Program-made: the position numbers and the translations under genes
Source of the DNA: Hermetia illucens
Taxonomy: Eukaryota > Arthropoda > Insecta > Diptera > Stratiomyidae
DNA: 64,000 nucleotides
Direction of reading: 5' to 3'
Assembly: GCF_905115235.1 (NCBI RefSeq)
Contig: NC_051851.1
Coordinates: forward strand, 131,514,725-131,578,724
Shown: positions 36,346 to 46,540 of the stretch, piece by piece
Position numbering within the stretch: position 1 is the first letter of the stretch
How the letters are laid out: every line of letters begins with the position of its first letter
Notes under the pieces: model-generated
The model's input: the letters and a program-made list of their open reading frames with translations, nothing else
Database searches by the model: none
Told to the model about the DNA's origin: nothing

Positions 36346-36717
36346 GAACTGCTAAACGCCGATCCTCCCAGATTAGGGCGCACACGCTGCGCATTCGCGT
36401 CAGTCCGCACCTCGACTCCCGCATCGCACCTCGTCACCATCGCACCATCGAAACACCTGAGCACGACTAAGAGCACTATCACCATGCACTTTTCGCCCAA
36501 TGTGGCGTAAAATTTTATCGCGACGCGTTGCTCGTTTCTCTATTTCGTGACAAGTACCACCAACACACGTCTACTCAACACGGCACAGCAGGCGAACTAA
36601 ACAAGCTAGAGCGATGGTGAATATACCAATGGAGAGTGGAATAATGCCGAGGAAGGGGAATGGAATTTAAAGGTTGCAGGCTTACTACAAGCGCGGCAAT
36701 AAAATCAGCCTCATTAC
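36346..36717. other. Unassigned spacer
   Basis: GC-richer sequence with cgcaccatcgaaacacc-like strings. No coding domain recognised. Confidence 0.3.
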
Positions 36718-36887
36718 TTAATTGGCTAACCTCGTACACTCAGATGCAGTGTAAGGTAACAAGATTCCACGCTGAGTTGAAGGGGGTTCCCCATACATGC
36801 AAAAAGGGATGTACACTTCTTTTTCACTAAATATAATCATGTGGGGAATCAAGTGAAAGATCTCGATGAGTATTTTCCAGGCATGGC
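36718..36887 (-). repeat. R repeat copy 4, one part
   Basis: Reverse complement of the R block containing tttcacttgattccccacat and catgtatggggaaccccc. The copy is split by an R1 LINE 3' end and continues at 37276-37430. Confidence 0.65.
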
Positions 36888-37275
36888 TTTTTTTTTTTTC
36901 TTTTTTTGGGTAGGGTAGGTGAATGCATTTACGCACACAGTGTTGGATTCCCGATTCGGTACGTCGTCGGACTACCAACTAAACACCTCCCCGTCTTCAG
37001 AGAGCTAGCATGGAACGGTTTGTCACATTACTTCGAGCTAGTCTCCGAACTCTCCCGCCTTGGGGAGCCTTCAAATCAAGGAATTCCTTTCACCAACGGG
37101 AGGGGAGAGGAGGAAGGGAACTATCAGTTCAAAGAACCCCCTTCCATCCGGCTCCTCCACAGGTCGAGTTCTACCTTCTTAGCAACGAGAAGGGAACGTA
37201 ATGGACAACACGGTTCCACCTAGCAGTCCTCAGCATCTCTTTGACAATGTTGTCTGGAGAGACATCCCCTGTGTT
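36888..37275 (-). mobile_element. R1-clade LINE 3' end
   Basis: Poly(A) of the minus strand appears as a T-run at 36888-36907. The 3' UTR matches the one at 24500-24725. The coding end reads GDVSPDNIVKEMLRTARWNR (about 37270-37200), equivalent to GELSPDNIVREMLKS of the element at 20-24.7 kb. Flanks aggcatggc (36879-36887) and agggatggc (37276-37284) look like a 9-bp duplication with one mismatch. Strongly 5'-truncated. Confidence 0.8.
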
Positions 37276-37430
37276 AGGGATGGCATTAGTTTTGATATTA
37301 GTTGTGATAGAGGAGAGTACAGGACTTTCGAAATCTTTCACGCACCCAAAAATCTGGGAAAAAATCACGACATCATCATTATACGGTGTCTAAGCTTCAA
37401 AATACCCTCCATACCGATACTGGTTTTCTG
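37276..37430 (-). repeat. R repeat copy 4, other part
   Basis: Reverse complement contains atcggtatggagggtatttt and aaaactaatgccatccc, matching R around 44215-44380. Confidence 0.6.
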
Positions 37431-37800
37431 ACTTGTTAGGGACAAAAGTACTTATAACAGAATGATATCAGCCTAGATCAGGGTAAAAAAAGTTTATTTA
37501 AGAAAAATATTTATTCTTTAAAAGTTTCGCTTAATGTTGCACGATATTACCAAAGTAAATTGACGAATCCTTGAAAGGAGAACATTTTTCTGAAACTAAT
37601 TTTCTCTTTTTTCTTTATTTTATTTTTTTTCAGATTATAATTACCGGCGTCCTGCAACTTAAATCCGTCGTATTATTTCCACGTAAGCATTGATCTAAGA
37701 ATATGTGACACATATGACTCTACACATACACACTATACTAATACTACATTGAGCTGTATGCTATTCCTCTGAGAAAATGTCGATATGCCAAGAGAATGAG

Positions 37801-37890
37801 TTATCAATTTTTCAATAATAACTTGCATTTCTAGGAAATTGTCCTTATTCTGTTACTGAAAATCACTTAACTATCTCATGAATTATTTGC
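37801..37890 (+). promoter_or_regulatory. Conserved block upstream of receptor gene 2 (proximal half)
   Basis: ggaaattgtccttattctgt followed by gaaaatcacttaactatc aligns with the proximal part of the blocks upstream of genes 1, 3 and 4. It ends 73 bp before the ATG. The distal half seen in the other genes is not recognisable here. Confidence 0.45.
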
Positions 37891-37963
37891 ACTACGGGAC
37901 TTTCAATGGGTTTCCTGGTCATGTAATTGCAAAATCGGCACCAGTTGACTGGTATCCTCCAAC

Positions 37964-39201
37964 ATGTCGAACAAAGTTGTTAGCAGTGATGCCTTCAAGT
38001 TTCATTTTAAATTTTGGCAAATCCTCGGTGTTTATCCCACCAAGGGATGCAGGTTTTTGTATATTTTGATAATAGCCATAAGTACCAGCATACCAGTTGC
38101 TATGACAGCTCTCCTGTTCTACCTAGACAGTTTGAAGGACATCTTGTCGAATCTATCAGTGAATATTACTTGCATCGCAGTCAATTTGAAATTCGGGGTC
38201 ATCTTGTTCCGACGACGAAACATTCTGGACGTTAACACTTGGGTTGACAGATTGGATACTCGCGCTTCTTCTGCACAGGAACAGGAATGTCTTCGTTCAG
38301 CAGTTCAAATAGCGCATAAAATGTTTTATTTGACGTGTGTAATGTTTACCGGGGCAGTTATTTTAGGCGAATTCGGGGCTCTTCTATCACATGGAAAAGC
38401 AATTATGTTTCCCGCCTGGTATCCATTCGATTGGGAGCATTCGTCCTGGAAATATTTGATTGTTCATGTGCATCAAACCATAGTATCTGTACTATTTGTA
38501 TTGCAGAATGTTTCCAATGATACTTTCCCAGCCATCTACATGCTTGTACTAACGAGTCATGTGAAGACTTTGAACATTCGAATCAGGAGATTGGGTCTGG
38601 ATGCAGCTGAGTCCTGGCAAGACACCAGTGCAGAATTGATACAGTGTATCAAAGATCAACAAATGCTAGTTGCGTAAGTTATTCTCGCCAAATCTAAACC
38701 TTTGATCGAACTGATACTTAGTGAGTAACATTTAGGTATTTTCAAACGGTCCGAAAAATCACTTCGACTGCAATTTTCCTCCAATTTTTCGTCACTGGAA
38801 TGGAAGCATGCATCACTGCTGTTTGTGTATTTTGTGTTGAAGGCGATTTATTTGAAATAATGTTTCTCGCAGAATATTTTCTCTGCGTAATTCTGGAAAT
38901 ACTCCTTGACTGTTATTTTGGAGAACAACTTGCGGGCGAAAGCGAGCGCATGACAGATGCTATTTACTCCTGCAATTGGACGGACAAAGATAAAACGTTC
39001 AAAAAGAATTTGATCATATTTATGCAGTCAACACAGGAAAACATGACCATTGTTGCTGGAGAAATTTTCTTAGTCAATTTGACAACCTTTGTTTCGGTGA
39101 GAGATTTTTTTTTGCCTCTGTAAAATATTCAAGCGAATCCCTTTTTTCAGGTTCTCAAACAATCATATTCTCTGTTCGCAGTTTTGATGAGTATGACATA
39201 A
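37964..39201 (+). CDS. Odorant receptor-like gene 2 (7tm_6), three exons
   Basis: Predicted 373-residue odorant receptor. Exons: 37964-38673, 38736-39096, 39151-39201. Introns are 62 and 54 bp, GT-AG, phases 2 and 0 as in the sister genes. It is six codons shorter at the N-terminus than the others (MSNKVVSSDAF, lacking the VQVPKK-like hexamer), the only clear length difference in the set. Hallmarks: PAWYPFDWEHSSWKYL, NDTFPAIYMLVL, ELIQCIKDQQMLVAYF, AIYSCNWTDKDKTFKKNL, and C-terminal VLKQSYSLFAVLMSMT. Exon 2 carries EACITAVCVFCVEGDLFEIM and a membrane stretch YFLCVILEILLDCYFG. No break seen. Same membrane role as gene 1. Confidence 0.92.
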
Positions 39202-39274
39202 GACATTGTCATATTTCCAGGTTGATTGAGTTTTTTTGCACTAGTGTTTTGAATGTTCTTGAAAATCAGTTAAA

Positions 39275-39280
39275 AATAAA
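39275..39280 (+). terminator. Candidate poly(A) signal of receptor gene 2
   Basis: AATAAA 74 bp after the stop codon. Further AATAAA strings at about 39331 and 39363 are alternatives. Confidence 0.4.
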
Positions 39281-39504
39281 AAAAAACGTTGCTGTCACCA
39301 TAGGTTTTAGTACATTAGAGAAGTGTAGCAATAAAAAACATGTATTGATGCTTATTCAGTTTAATAAAATGCTTTGAAGTTAATTACTACTTACACACTG
39401 TTCCCCCTTTTTCTTCTCAATATTGCTAATCTATTTTTAGTCCAAGAATTGGCTACCGAGGAATCAACATGACTCGGTGCATTCCCACAAGGGCCGTCTG
39501 CCAT

Positions 39505-39780
39505 CTTCGGGGGGTGATTTTCCCGATATAGTGGAGTAAGTAGTCCTGACCGCCTAACTGGCAGTATACCTGTTGGTGGTGAGCGTACTACGAGTGGCCA
39601 GTTCACGGGGGGTTCACGGAGCCGTCAACAGCTCTCTGCCAGCATCGTGTGTTTGCGCCGTATATCAGGAGCGAGTCCCTTCCGACCCTTGGTCAGGTAG
39701 TGTGCTTTGAACTTTGCTAGGAGCCGAGCTTACACTCGATCCTGCATACGATGCGCTCGTGACGGAGCAAACGACTTGCG
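39505..39780 (+). mobile_element. R1-like LINE 5' UTR fragment
   Basis: Aligns with 40550-40970 (gtagt-ctgaccacctagctgg; agccgtcaacagctctctgcc; ggtcaggtagtgtgct), where the same sequence leads into an R1-type ORF1. The two segments are therefore copies of one 5' UTR. Confidence 0.5.
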
Positions 39781-40010
39781 TGTCGCATGAGCGCAAGTGC
39801 GCATCGAGTTGCCAGCACATTGAAAAACAATTTTTGACAAGCGAAAATTATTTTTTGATGTCAGTTGGAGTTCCAGCAACGACAAGTCAAGCAGGGGGAA
39901 ATAGGTCACCCCCATCTATTCAATGTTACTAAAGATTAAATAAAAATAATTAATTTAAATAATAAAATAATATTAAAATCAAATAAAATAAAGTGTTTAA
40001 ACAATACGGG
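39781..40010. other. AT-rich segment, possibly LTR remnant
   Basis: Ends in aaataaaataaagtgtttaaaca, resembling the end of the Gypsy LTR (aataataaagtgaccgaaca), and directly precedes a Gypsy pol fragment. The assignment is weak. Confidence 0.3.
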
Positions 40011-40510
40011 TCACATTATTCAAGGACCATCGGCTACTCAGTTTTGCCTTCAAAAAAGAAAGCCTGACAAGGCGTCCCCTCGACAACTTCTGCACGTCAG
40101 CTTTACCAGCCCGTTCACTTTCGATATTCAACACGTGGCCGGAAAAGAAAAGGTGGTTGCTGATACTTTGACACGTGCTGCAGAGGTCAAGATCCCCAGC
40201 ACCGACGATTTTCCGCTAATCCCCAAGGCACAGAATGACGATGCAGTTCTTCAGAACTCGAGGACCAATTTTAAGGAGTTTCCTATCTTCGCCTCAACAT
40301 CCGCTATATACTACTAGACCTCAGTCAAGGGACCAAGGCCATACATCCCGGCCGATTTCCGAAAGGAAATATTTCACAATCTAGCGCACCTAGGCATTTG
40401 GACAACGAATCGATTGGTCACCGCGAAATATTTCTGGCTGTCCCTGAATAAGCGGGGTCTGGCATGGGCCAGACAGTGCACCGCATGCCAGAAATGCAGG
40501 GGTCGTCAAC
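40011..40510 (+). mobile_element. Gypsy pol fragment (fossil)
   Basis: Reads as the RNase H to integrase zinc-finger part of a CsRn1-like Gypsy element (DIQHVAGKEKVVADTLTRAA near 40120). It is related to, but clearly diverged from, the element at 14.1-19.5 kb. Broken and much older. No LTR pair. Confidence 0.75.
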
Positions 40511-40549
40511 GATCCTTAACGGGTTGCTTACAATACGGAGTGTGACGTC

Positions 40550-42362
40550 CCCGAGGTGCCCGAGCAAGTAGTTCTGACCACCTAGCTGGCATACTACCTG
40601 CGTCCTAGATCGTAGCCTCCAGAAAGTGTCTCGGTGAAGAGTGAACTGCTAATGACCGATACACTCCGGGACACACTGGGAGTGCCCGAAGCCGTCGATA
40701 ACTCTTTGCCGACGTCGATGACATTATGTGAGTCTAGCTCTGCCAAGGCGGTAGTTATGACGTGACGAGTTCGGAACGCTGGTCGGGTAGTATGCATCGA
40801 ACCGGTATTAGTAGACCGCGTTCCGCCGAACGAGCGCTGATCCGTACGTGAGTTCTGGGATCAGTTAATCGAAGGTTAGACTTGAGGGAACTTGGGTAGG
40901 AGCTTTGTCCCCGGGGGTATACCCATTGCTGACTATTGCGGCCCGCTTCCTTGCATACGATGGGCTGGTAAATAACTTAAATAGCCAACAAAAACAAAAC
41001 AAACGAGGAGATAGTGGAAATGGAGAGTGAACGTTTTACGCAGCACGAAAATGCGCCACTCGCCCTAGAACCCAGCGAAAGGAGCAACAAAGGCTGAAAT
41101 ACCCGACGAGACATCAGGACACGCGGACGGAGAGAAGGACTCGCAAAGTGATGCGGCACTTGCAACGGAGGCAGGAATCCAGATGCGGTGCTATAATTGC
41201 GGAAAGAGGCTCAGTGGAAACTGGTGAAACTAACCAAATGGTTTCGAATGTAAGCCGAGTGGGAGAGCTGCCGAATACTCTGGCGCAAGCTGAAGAGGAA
41301 AGGCTTATTAAGAAAAAAGCATTAGCAAAGGGGTGAAGAACGGGTTAATGTAACTGGACAGGATTTCATATTCTAGGCGGACATGGAGAGTAAGAGCAAA
41401 TCTGCAGAAAGCTGAAACAACCGCGCTTCCCGACGAGAATACTACGAGCACCAAACAGATCGCAGGTAGCCCATTACAGAGCGAACTGGAGAAAAAAGAA
41501 AGGAGGAGAGAACATCCCAAGAAGACTTCACTCAGGTACTCTTCAGGGCTCCAGAGAAGAAGGCGAAGAGAATCAAGAGACAGCAACACGTCGCGCCATC
41601 AGAAAAATCTCTACCTAAAGTTAAGGCGGACACGAAGGACGAAGCACCAAAAGAAAAGGTGGGGAGACCAAGGAGGTCTAGATCACCAGCTCTACTTATT
41701 AAGCCAGCGGAAGGCAAGAATTTTGCGGAAGTGCTCAGTGAAATCCCTTACAAGATCAAACCCCAAGATAACGGAGCAGAAGTGTCTCCCATTCGTAAAA
41801 CGAAGGGTGGTGGATCCCTAGTCGAACTAAGCCCGAGGACAATAAATAAAGTTACGTTCTGTGAAACAGTCAAGGGACTTCTGGGAGAAAAGCTTTAGTT
41901 TCCAGCGTGGAAACCATATGTTCTCTGGATATCCGAGACCTTGACTATTTCACAGAAAAGAACGAAGTAGAAGAGGCCATCAAACACAAATGTCCGGAGG
42001 TATACAACGCCCAGATAGGTATCACCTCTGCGAACTCCTGAGGCCAATAAGTCGCTGTGGTGGAAATTGCCGAGCAATACGCTAGAAGAAGAAGTAGAAA
42101 TAAGATTTGGTTGAGTAGTATGTAGGATACGAATCCGGGCCGCCCCAATCAAATGTTACAAACGTTTGAATTATGGGCACACATCTGCACACCTGTCGAT
42201 GACCTGACAGAAGGACAACATGCCGTAAATGCGGTCACTCAGGCTATAAACCTGCAATGAAAAGGAAAACTGCGTCCTATAAGGGACCGTGGCGTGACTG
42301 ATGAGAACGTTCCGCACACTGCGGACTCGGGACGGTTTGCAGTTTTCAGAGCAGAATCGGAA
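40550..42362 (+). mobile_element. R1-clade LINE: 5' UTR and decayed ORF1
   Basis: Begins with the 5' UTR shared with 39505-39780, then ORF1 in broken frames: AEEERLIKKKALAKG (near 41292), RSRSPALLIKPAEGKNFAEV (41671), CETVKGLLGEKL (41860), and CCHC-like remnants at 42150-42260. The closest relative is ORF1 at 20.27-21.5 kb. Multiple frameshifts and stops. The sequence stops abruptly at 42362 against the palindrome, so ORF2 is missing. Confidence 0.7.
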
Positions 42363-42369
42363 CATTTTA

Positions 42370-42524
42370 CAAATACCGATATTTCGGGAACCACTTGTTC
42401 CCTTCATTAGTGCTAACAAGTCTGCTCATCAGTGGGTTTATTAGCTATATTTATAAACCCACTGATAAGCAGACTTGTTAGCACTGATGAAGCGAACAAG
42501 TGGTTCCCGAAATATCGGAATTTG
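42370..42524. repeat. 72-bp-arm palindrome with hammerhead-like ribozyme cores
   Basis: Arms 42370-42441 and 42453-42524 pair with four mismatches around an 11-bp loop. The right arm read on the plus strand contains CTGATGA (42484-42490), a potential stem II (gcgaac...gttccc, one mismatch) and CGAAA (42508-42512), the conserved hammerhead core order. Flanking TTAGCA and TGCAAA could form stem I, with predicted cleavage after 42522. The left arm on the minus strand has perfect stem II (gggaac/gttccc) and a 3-bp stem III but CTAATGA instead of CTGATGA. Such minimal hammerheads are known in Penelope-like elements and retrozymes; activity here is not shown. Confidence 0.6.
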
Positions 42525-42804
42525 CAAATAAAAATCAACAATAGCGAATAGGAAAAACAAGTTAATCGCTAGAAACGGCGCGTAATTACACTCAGATAAT
42601 AGGTATTGCTTCTATGACATTAAATATTTGAAAATGAAATCCTACGGTGATACCGGAGTACTTATACTAAACACACTTATTGCGGATCCAAACTGATCAT
42701 TTCCAAAGAAAACCAGATGTGGGACGTGCTAGCCCACGGCGCAAGACTTGGCATCGTCTCATCGGGATAGGTCATAGCAGATCGACGAAAAATCTCGGAT
42801 CTGG
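42525..42804. other. Unassigned sequence after the palindrome
   Basis: No coding domain. It could belong to whatever element contributed the palindrome. Confidence 0.3.
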
Positions 42805-42948
42805 GAAGCAACCACCAATTGGATCAGGATCTTGAAGTATGTTAGATCACTTCATTGAAGACCATAGCGGTACACTACAGTGCACTGTAGGTGGCAATGT
42901 GGTCAACGTTGCGTTCGCCAGAGACTATACCCTGATTTAACTCAATTA
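42805..42948 (-). mobile_element. tRNA-derived SINE, truncated copy
   Basis: The reverse complement matches the body of the SINE at 26452-26752 (accacattgcc-cctacagtg, actgtagtgtaccg, tcctgatccaat). The tRNA-like head with A and B boxes is missing. Confidence 0.7.
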
Positions 42949-42983
42949 TAACCGTCTCCGAGAAAAATGCGTTTGACAGACAG
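42949..42983 (+). repeat. R repeat core with CAGA run
   Basis: accgtctccgagaaaaatgc followed by a gacagacagacagac run, the same core as at 44530-44582. A LINE 5' UTR starts right after it. Confidence 0.55.
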
Positions 42984-43859
42984 ACAGACGAGGAGTTGCC
43001 AGATCTGCCATCAAGCGCGTCCCTTCGGGCGAATAAGGGAATGCTCGGCGGATGCGTATGTATGTACTTGTATGCATTTGAAGGTGTGCGTCCATGGTCA
43101 TTTTTATACGCAGGTCGGGCAGGTGGGAGAAAAACGCCCACCCGTGGATAAAAGTGGATGTGGGAAAGATACCCAGAATAATAAACCAATATTGACGAAG
43201 AGAGGGTGTATGAACCTACGGTGCAGGGGTTCGGAACCCCAGTACCGGCCGCTTTTGGGAGTAGGCAAGCAGGAGTGTAAACAGAATCCGAAGAAACAAA
43301 AATGAGGGGATCTCTGCTGGAACTGAAAAGGTCCAAAGAGAGCAAAGTCAAAGGCTTTTGCAAGAAAGTCGAAAAGTTACTAGGGAAAAGTATTGCTGCG
43401 CCTTCTCAAAAGCATGAGATCTCTATTCAGTGCAAGGGCCTAGATGAGGTCACTTCTAAGGCGGAAAACTGTAATAAATTAGCGGAGCAGTTTAAGTTGC
43501 ACGACTTGCAAGAGGCATCCTTTTAAAGCCTTATGAAGACGTATGTAGGTACATAGACGGCGACCAACCGGCTGCCTACAGAAGGAGCTTGCGGGGAACA
43601 AGCCATACAGGAATGTATGAGGGAACCCACAAGTGGGTTCCTGGGTTCGACTATTACCTTACCTGCACACTACCGGGTAATCACGGTCAGATTATAATAA
43701 TTGCAAGGACGTGATGGATGATGCCTGCCACACATTTTTCTTCTGCCGAAGGTGGGAGCGCCATAGTCATCACCTTCTGCTGTAAGGGTGTCTTGCATCC
43801 TCAGACACACAGCGAAGAGACGTGGAGGCGAATGACATGTTACAAAGCATTTTTATGAC
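42984..43859 (+). mobile_element. R1-clade (Waldo-like?) LINE, internally deleted
   Basis: The 5' UTR from gaggagttgcc aligns with that at 44586 onward. The ORF1 middle at 43302-43526 reads KHEISIQCKGLDEVTSKAE, matching KHEIYMQCKDLDEITSKAE of the 44.6-kb copy. After a few codons of the next ORF1 segment the sequence jumps to an ORF2 C-terminus (CKDVMDDACHTFFFCRRWE near 43700-43760), so most of the element is deleted. Frames are broken. Confidence 0.65.
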
Positions 43860-44582
43860 GAAACAAGTCGGGAAACCGGAAGCTGGGCGCTTCAGGTATG
43901 AAAGGTTTTGTTTGCTTCTTGTGTGAGTATATTTGAGTGTAGAACCATCCCATTTGTACGTAGCCCGTTAAGAATATGCATTTAGCATATCAGATTTAGT
44001 ACTTGGGGTTGTAAATTTACACGATAAAGACAACTTTGAGCTACCGTAACTTTGTTACTAACAGTATGATTTTGATCAAACTTGTAGATAATATGCTCCA
44101 TATTATATTTTATATAACTTTTATAACTCTGAGATAAACTTAAGGGGGGATTTACTCAATTTTCCCAAAAATATGGTAATATACTATTATTAACTTAATT
44201 TGAACGGATATCGATGTGGAGAGTATTTTGAGGCCTGGGTACCATATAGAGGCAGATTCATGATTTTTTTCAGATTTTTGGGTTGAGTAGTTTCTGAGAA
44301 TGGCCCCGTTAAAGAAATCATCACTTTGCACCCCTCACACTCCCCGCCTTTTTAATCAATTACAAAACTAAGACTGGCTTCATTTGATATCCCACATGCC
44401 TATATTTCGTGAAAAAAATGTTCACACCCCTCTTTCATATGTATGGGGACCACCCCTAAATCTCAACGTAGGAGGATATTACTCACTGCATGTCTGGGGG
44501 GGTCCCAACTTCTCACCAAATTTCGTGTCAATCGGTATAGCCGTTTCTGAGAAAAGTGCCTGTGGCAGACAGACAGACAGAC
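43860..44582 (+). repeat. R repeat copy 3
   Basis: Starts aagtcgggaaaccggaagct, contains gaacggatatcgatgtgg, ggttgagtagtttctgag, tttcatttgatatcccacat and agccgtttctgagaaaagtg, and ends in a cagacagacagacag run where a LINE begins. The tail expected after the run (ttttaataaggttttg) appears beyond the LINE at 46296. Copy 2 is at 26755-27650. Confidence 0.7.
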
Positions 44583-46295
44583 CTGTGAGGAGTTGCCAAA
44601 TCTCCCATCAGGCGCGACCCCAGGTGGCGGATAGGGGATACCTATTGATATGTAAATATGTGTTCATGCACTTTTCTTTTCTGTGCATGGGCTAGTGTTT
44701 GCTCATCTCTGGTGCGTGGATCAAAATGGCTATGGGAAGGAAACCCAGAACATAAAACCACCATGAAAGACGAGAGAAGGAGTAAACTTACGGTGCAGGG
44801 GCTCGAAACCCCAGTACCGGTGGCTTTTGGGAGTAAGCAAGCGGGCTCCCGGTCGTCGCACCAAGCCATAAAGAATATGGTGAGGGCAATTAGAGTCCTC
44901 TATAATAGATCGCAGATGGAGGAAAAAAAATACTGAGGATACGCCGAACCCCGCTGCACCAACAGTGTCACAAGCGACCCAAGTGACACCTAACCGTACT
45001 ACCATCGAAACACGGCGAAATAAACGAGTACGGGAAAAAGAGGGGGATCCTTTAAATAATCAGCAGGCGCCTAAGAGAAAAAATGGCGGACAGGAAACTC
45101 TGAAAACCAGCACTAATAGCTCTGAAGGAGGAAAGCGTACAGCGAATATAGAAAAGTCGACCAGCGTTGCGAAGCTCAAGACGAACGGAAACAATGGATG
45201 GACTAAGATTACGAGCAAAAAGCGAAAGGAAAAGCAAAAGTGCGAACCCGTCCAGATGTGATTGTTATCTCCAGTAAGGGCAATCTGCCCTACGCGGAGA
45301 TACTCAGAAAGGTCAAAGCGGATCCCGACCTAAAAGATCTGAGCGGAAATGTGAATCGAATCCGAAGAACCCAGAAAGTGGATCTCATGTTCGAGCTGAA
45401 AAGATCCAGCGTTGGCAAGACTGATGACTTTCGCACTCGGGTGAAGGACTCACTTGGGGAGAATGTCGCAGTGCGTGCCCAAAAACATGAAATCTACATG
45501 CAGTGTAAGGATCTCGATGAAATAACATCGAAAGCAGAAATTTGTACTGCTCTGAAGGAGCAATTCAAATTGGAAGAACTTGCCGAGGAGTCTGTTGTGA
45601 GTTTACGAACAGCCTATGGTGGTACTCAAACGGCCACAGTACGAGTACCAGCGGAGACAGCGCAGAAGTTGTTGGCGGCCGGAAAAGTTCGGATTGGATG
45701 GGTTGTCTGCCGTTTAAGAGAACAGACTTCACTAAAGAGGTGCTTTAAATGCCTCATGCTTGGGCACTTCGCCAAGGTATGCACCAGCAGCATTGATCGA
45801 TCCGATCGATGCAGAATGTGTGGGGAGAAAGGCCATATTGCCAGGAAGTGCAATAGGGACCCCAAATGCCTATTGTGCGAGGTGAAAGAGGGACAAGATA
45901 ACCGGCATATTGCCGCAAGTAGTAAATGTCCGGAATTTTAGGAAGGCGCTCACTGCAATAAGAAAATGAGGTTTATTCAAATAAACCTGAATCATTGCAG
46001 GGTCGCTCAGGATTTACTTGAGCAGACCACGTTCGAATCTGAGATGGAAATCGCCATCATAAGGGTACCGTACAGAAACCGTCACGGTGGCGTATGGGTC
46101 ACAGATTCGACTGGTAGAGCGGTGAGATGGGCTTGTGGTCGACAGGCCATACAATGTACTGCAAGTCAGGCAGCGCTTTGTGTGGGCGAAAATAAGTGGT
46201 GTATATGTATGCAGCTGCTACACCCAGTTTGACACTGTCTGAATTCGAGCAAATGCTTGATAATCTGGTTTTCAACGCAAGGGGACGAAGTCCAA
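44583..46295 (+). mobile_element. R1-clade (Waldo-like?) LINE: 5' UTR, ORF1, start of ORF2
   Basis: The 5' UTR starts ctgtgaggagttgcc directly after a CAGA run. ORF1 runs from about 44760. Its best frame at 45240-45941 contains KHEIYMQCKDLDEITSKAE, CFKCLMLGHFAKVC, CRMCGEKGHIARKC and CLLCEVKEG, three cysteine clusters. One extra T near 45938 ends the frame early; without it ORF1 would stop at 45967-45969, overlapping the ORF2 ATG at 45966 (ATGA). ORF2 begins MRFIQINLNHCRVAQDLLEQ, an R1-type endonuclease, and is lost after about 100 codons. Confidence 0.75.
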
Positions 46296-46340
46296 AAGTG
46301 ATTTTAATAAGGTTTTGTTTTACAAACAAAACCTTAAAAA
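46296..46340 (+). repeat. R repeat tail with perfect hairpin
   Basis: gattttaataaggttttgtt followed by ttacaaacaaaaccttaa. AAGGTTTTGTTT and AAACAAAACCTT form a 12-bp perfect stem with a 3-base loop. Traces of the tail are at 6970-7002, 27620, 26276 and, inverted, 30590. Confidence 0.6.
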
Positions 46341-46399
46341 GGGGAGATAGATTGGCAGGGTAGCTGAAGCTCCCTGAATCCACAGGGTTTTACTCTTTT

Positions 46400-46540
46400 A
46401 CTAAATAGACCTGGCCTGACGTAATGTGTTACACGGTTCCAGATCGGATTTCTAAACGCTTCAAGGGGGTGTTTTAGTCGGTAGTCTGTCTGAAACAGGA
46501 GTAAGGCACAAGCATTTCACTTGCCTGCCCTAAAAAAACT
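46400..46540 (+). mobile_element. R1-clade LINE 3' UTR fragment
   Basis: cctgacgtaatgtgttacac, ggtagtctg and cacttgcctgccctaaaaaa match the 3' UTR at 24590-24730, ending in a short A-run. Confidence 0.65.
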
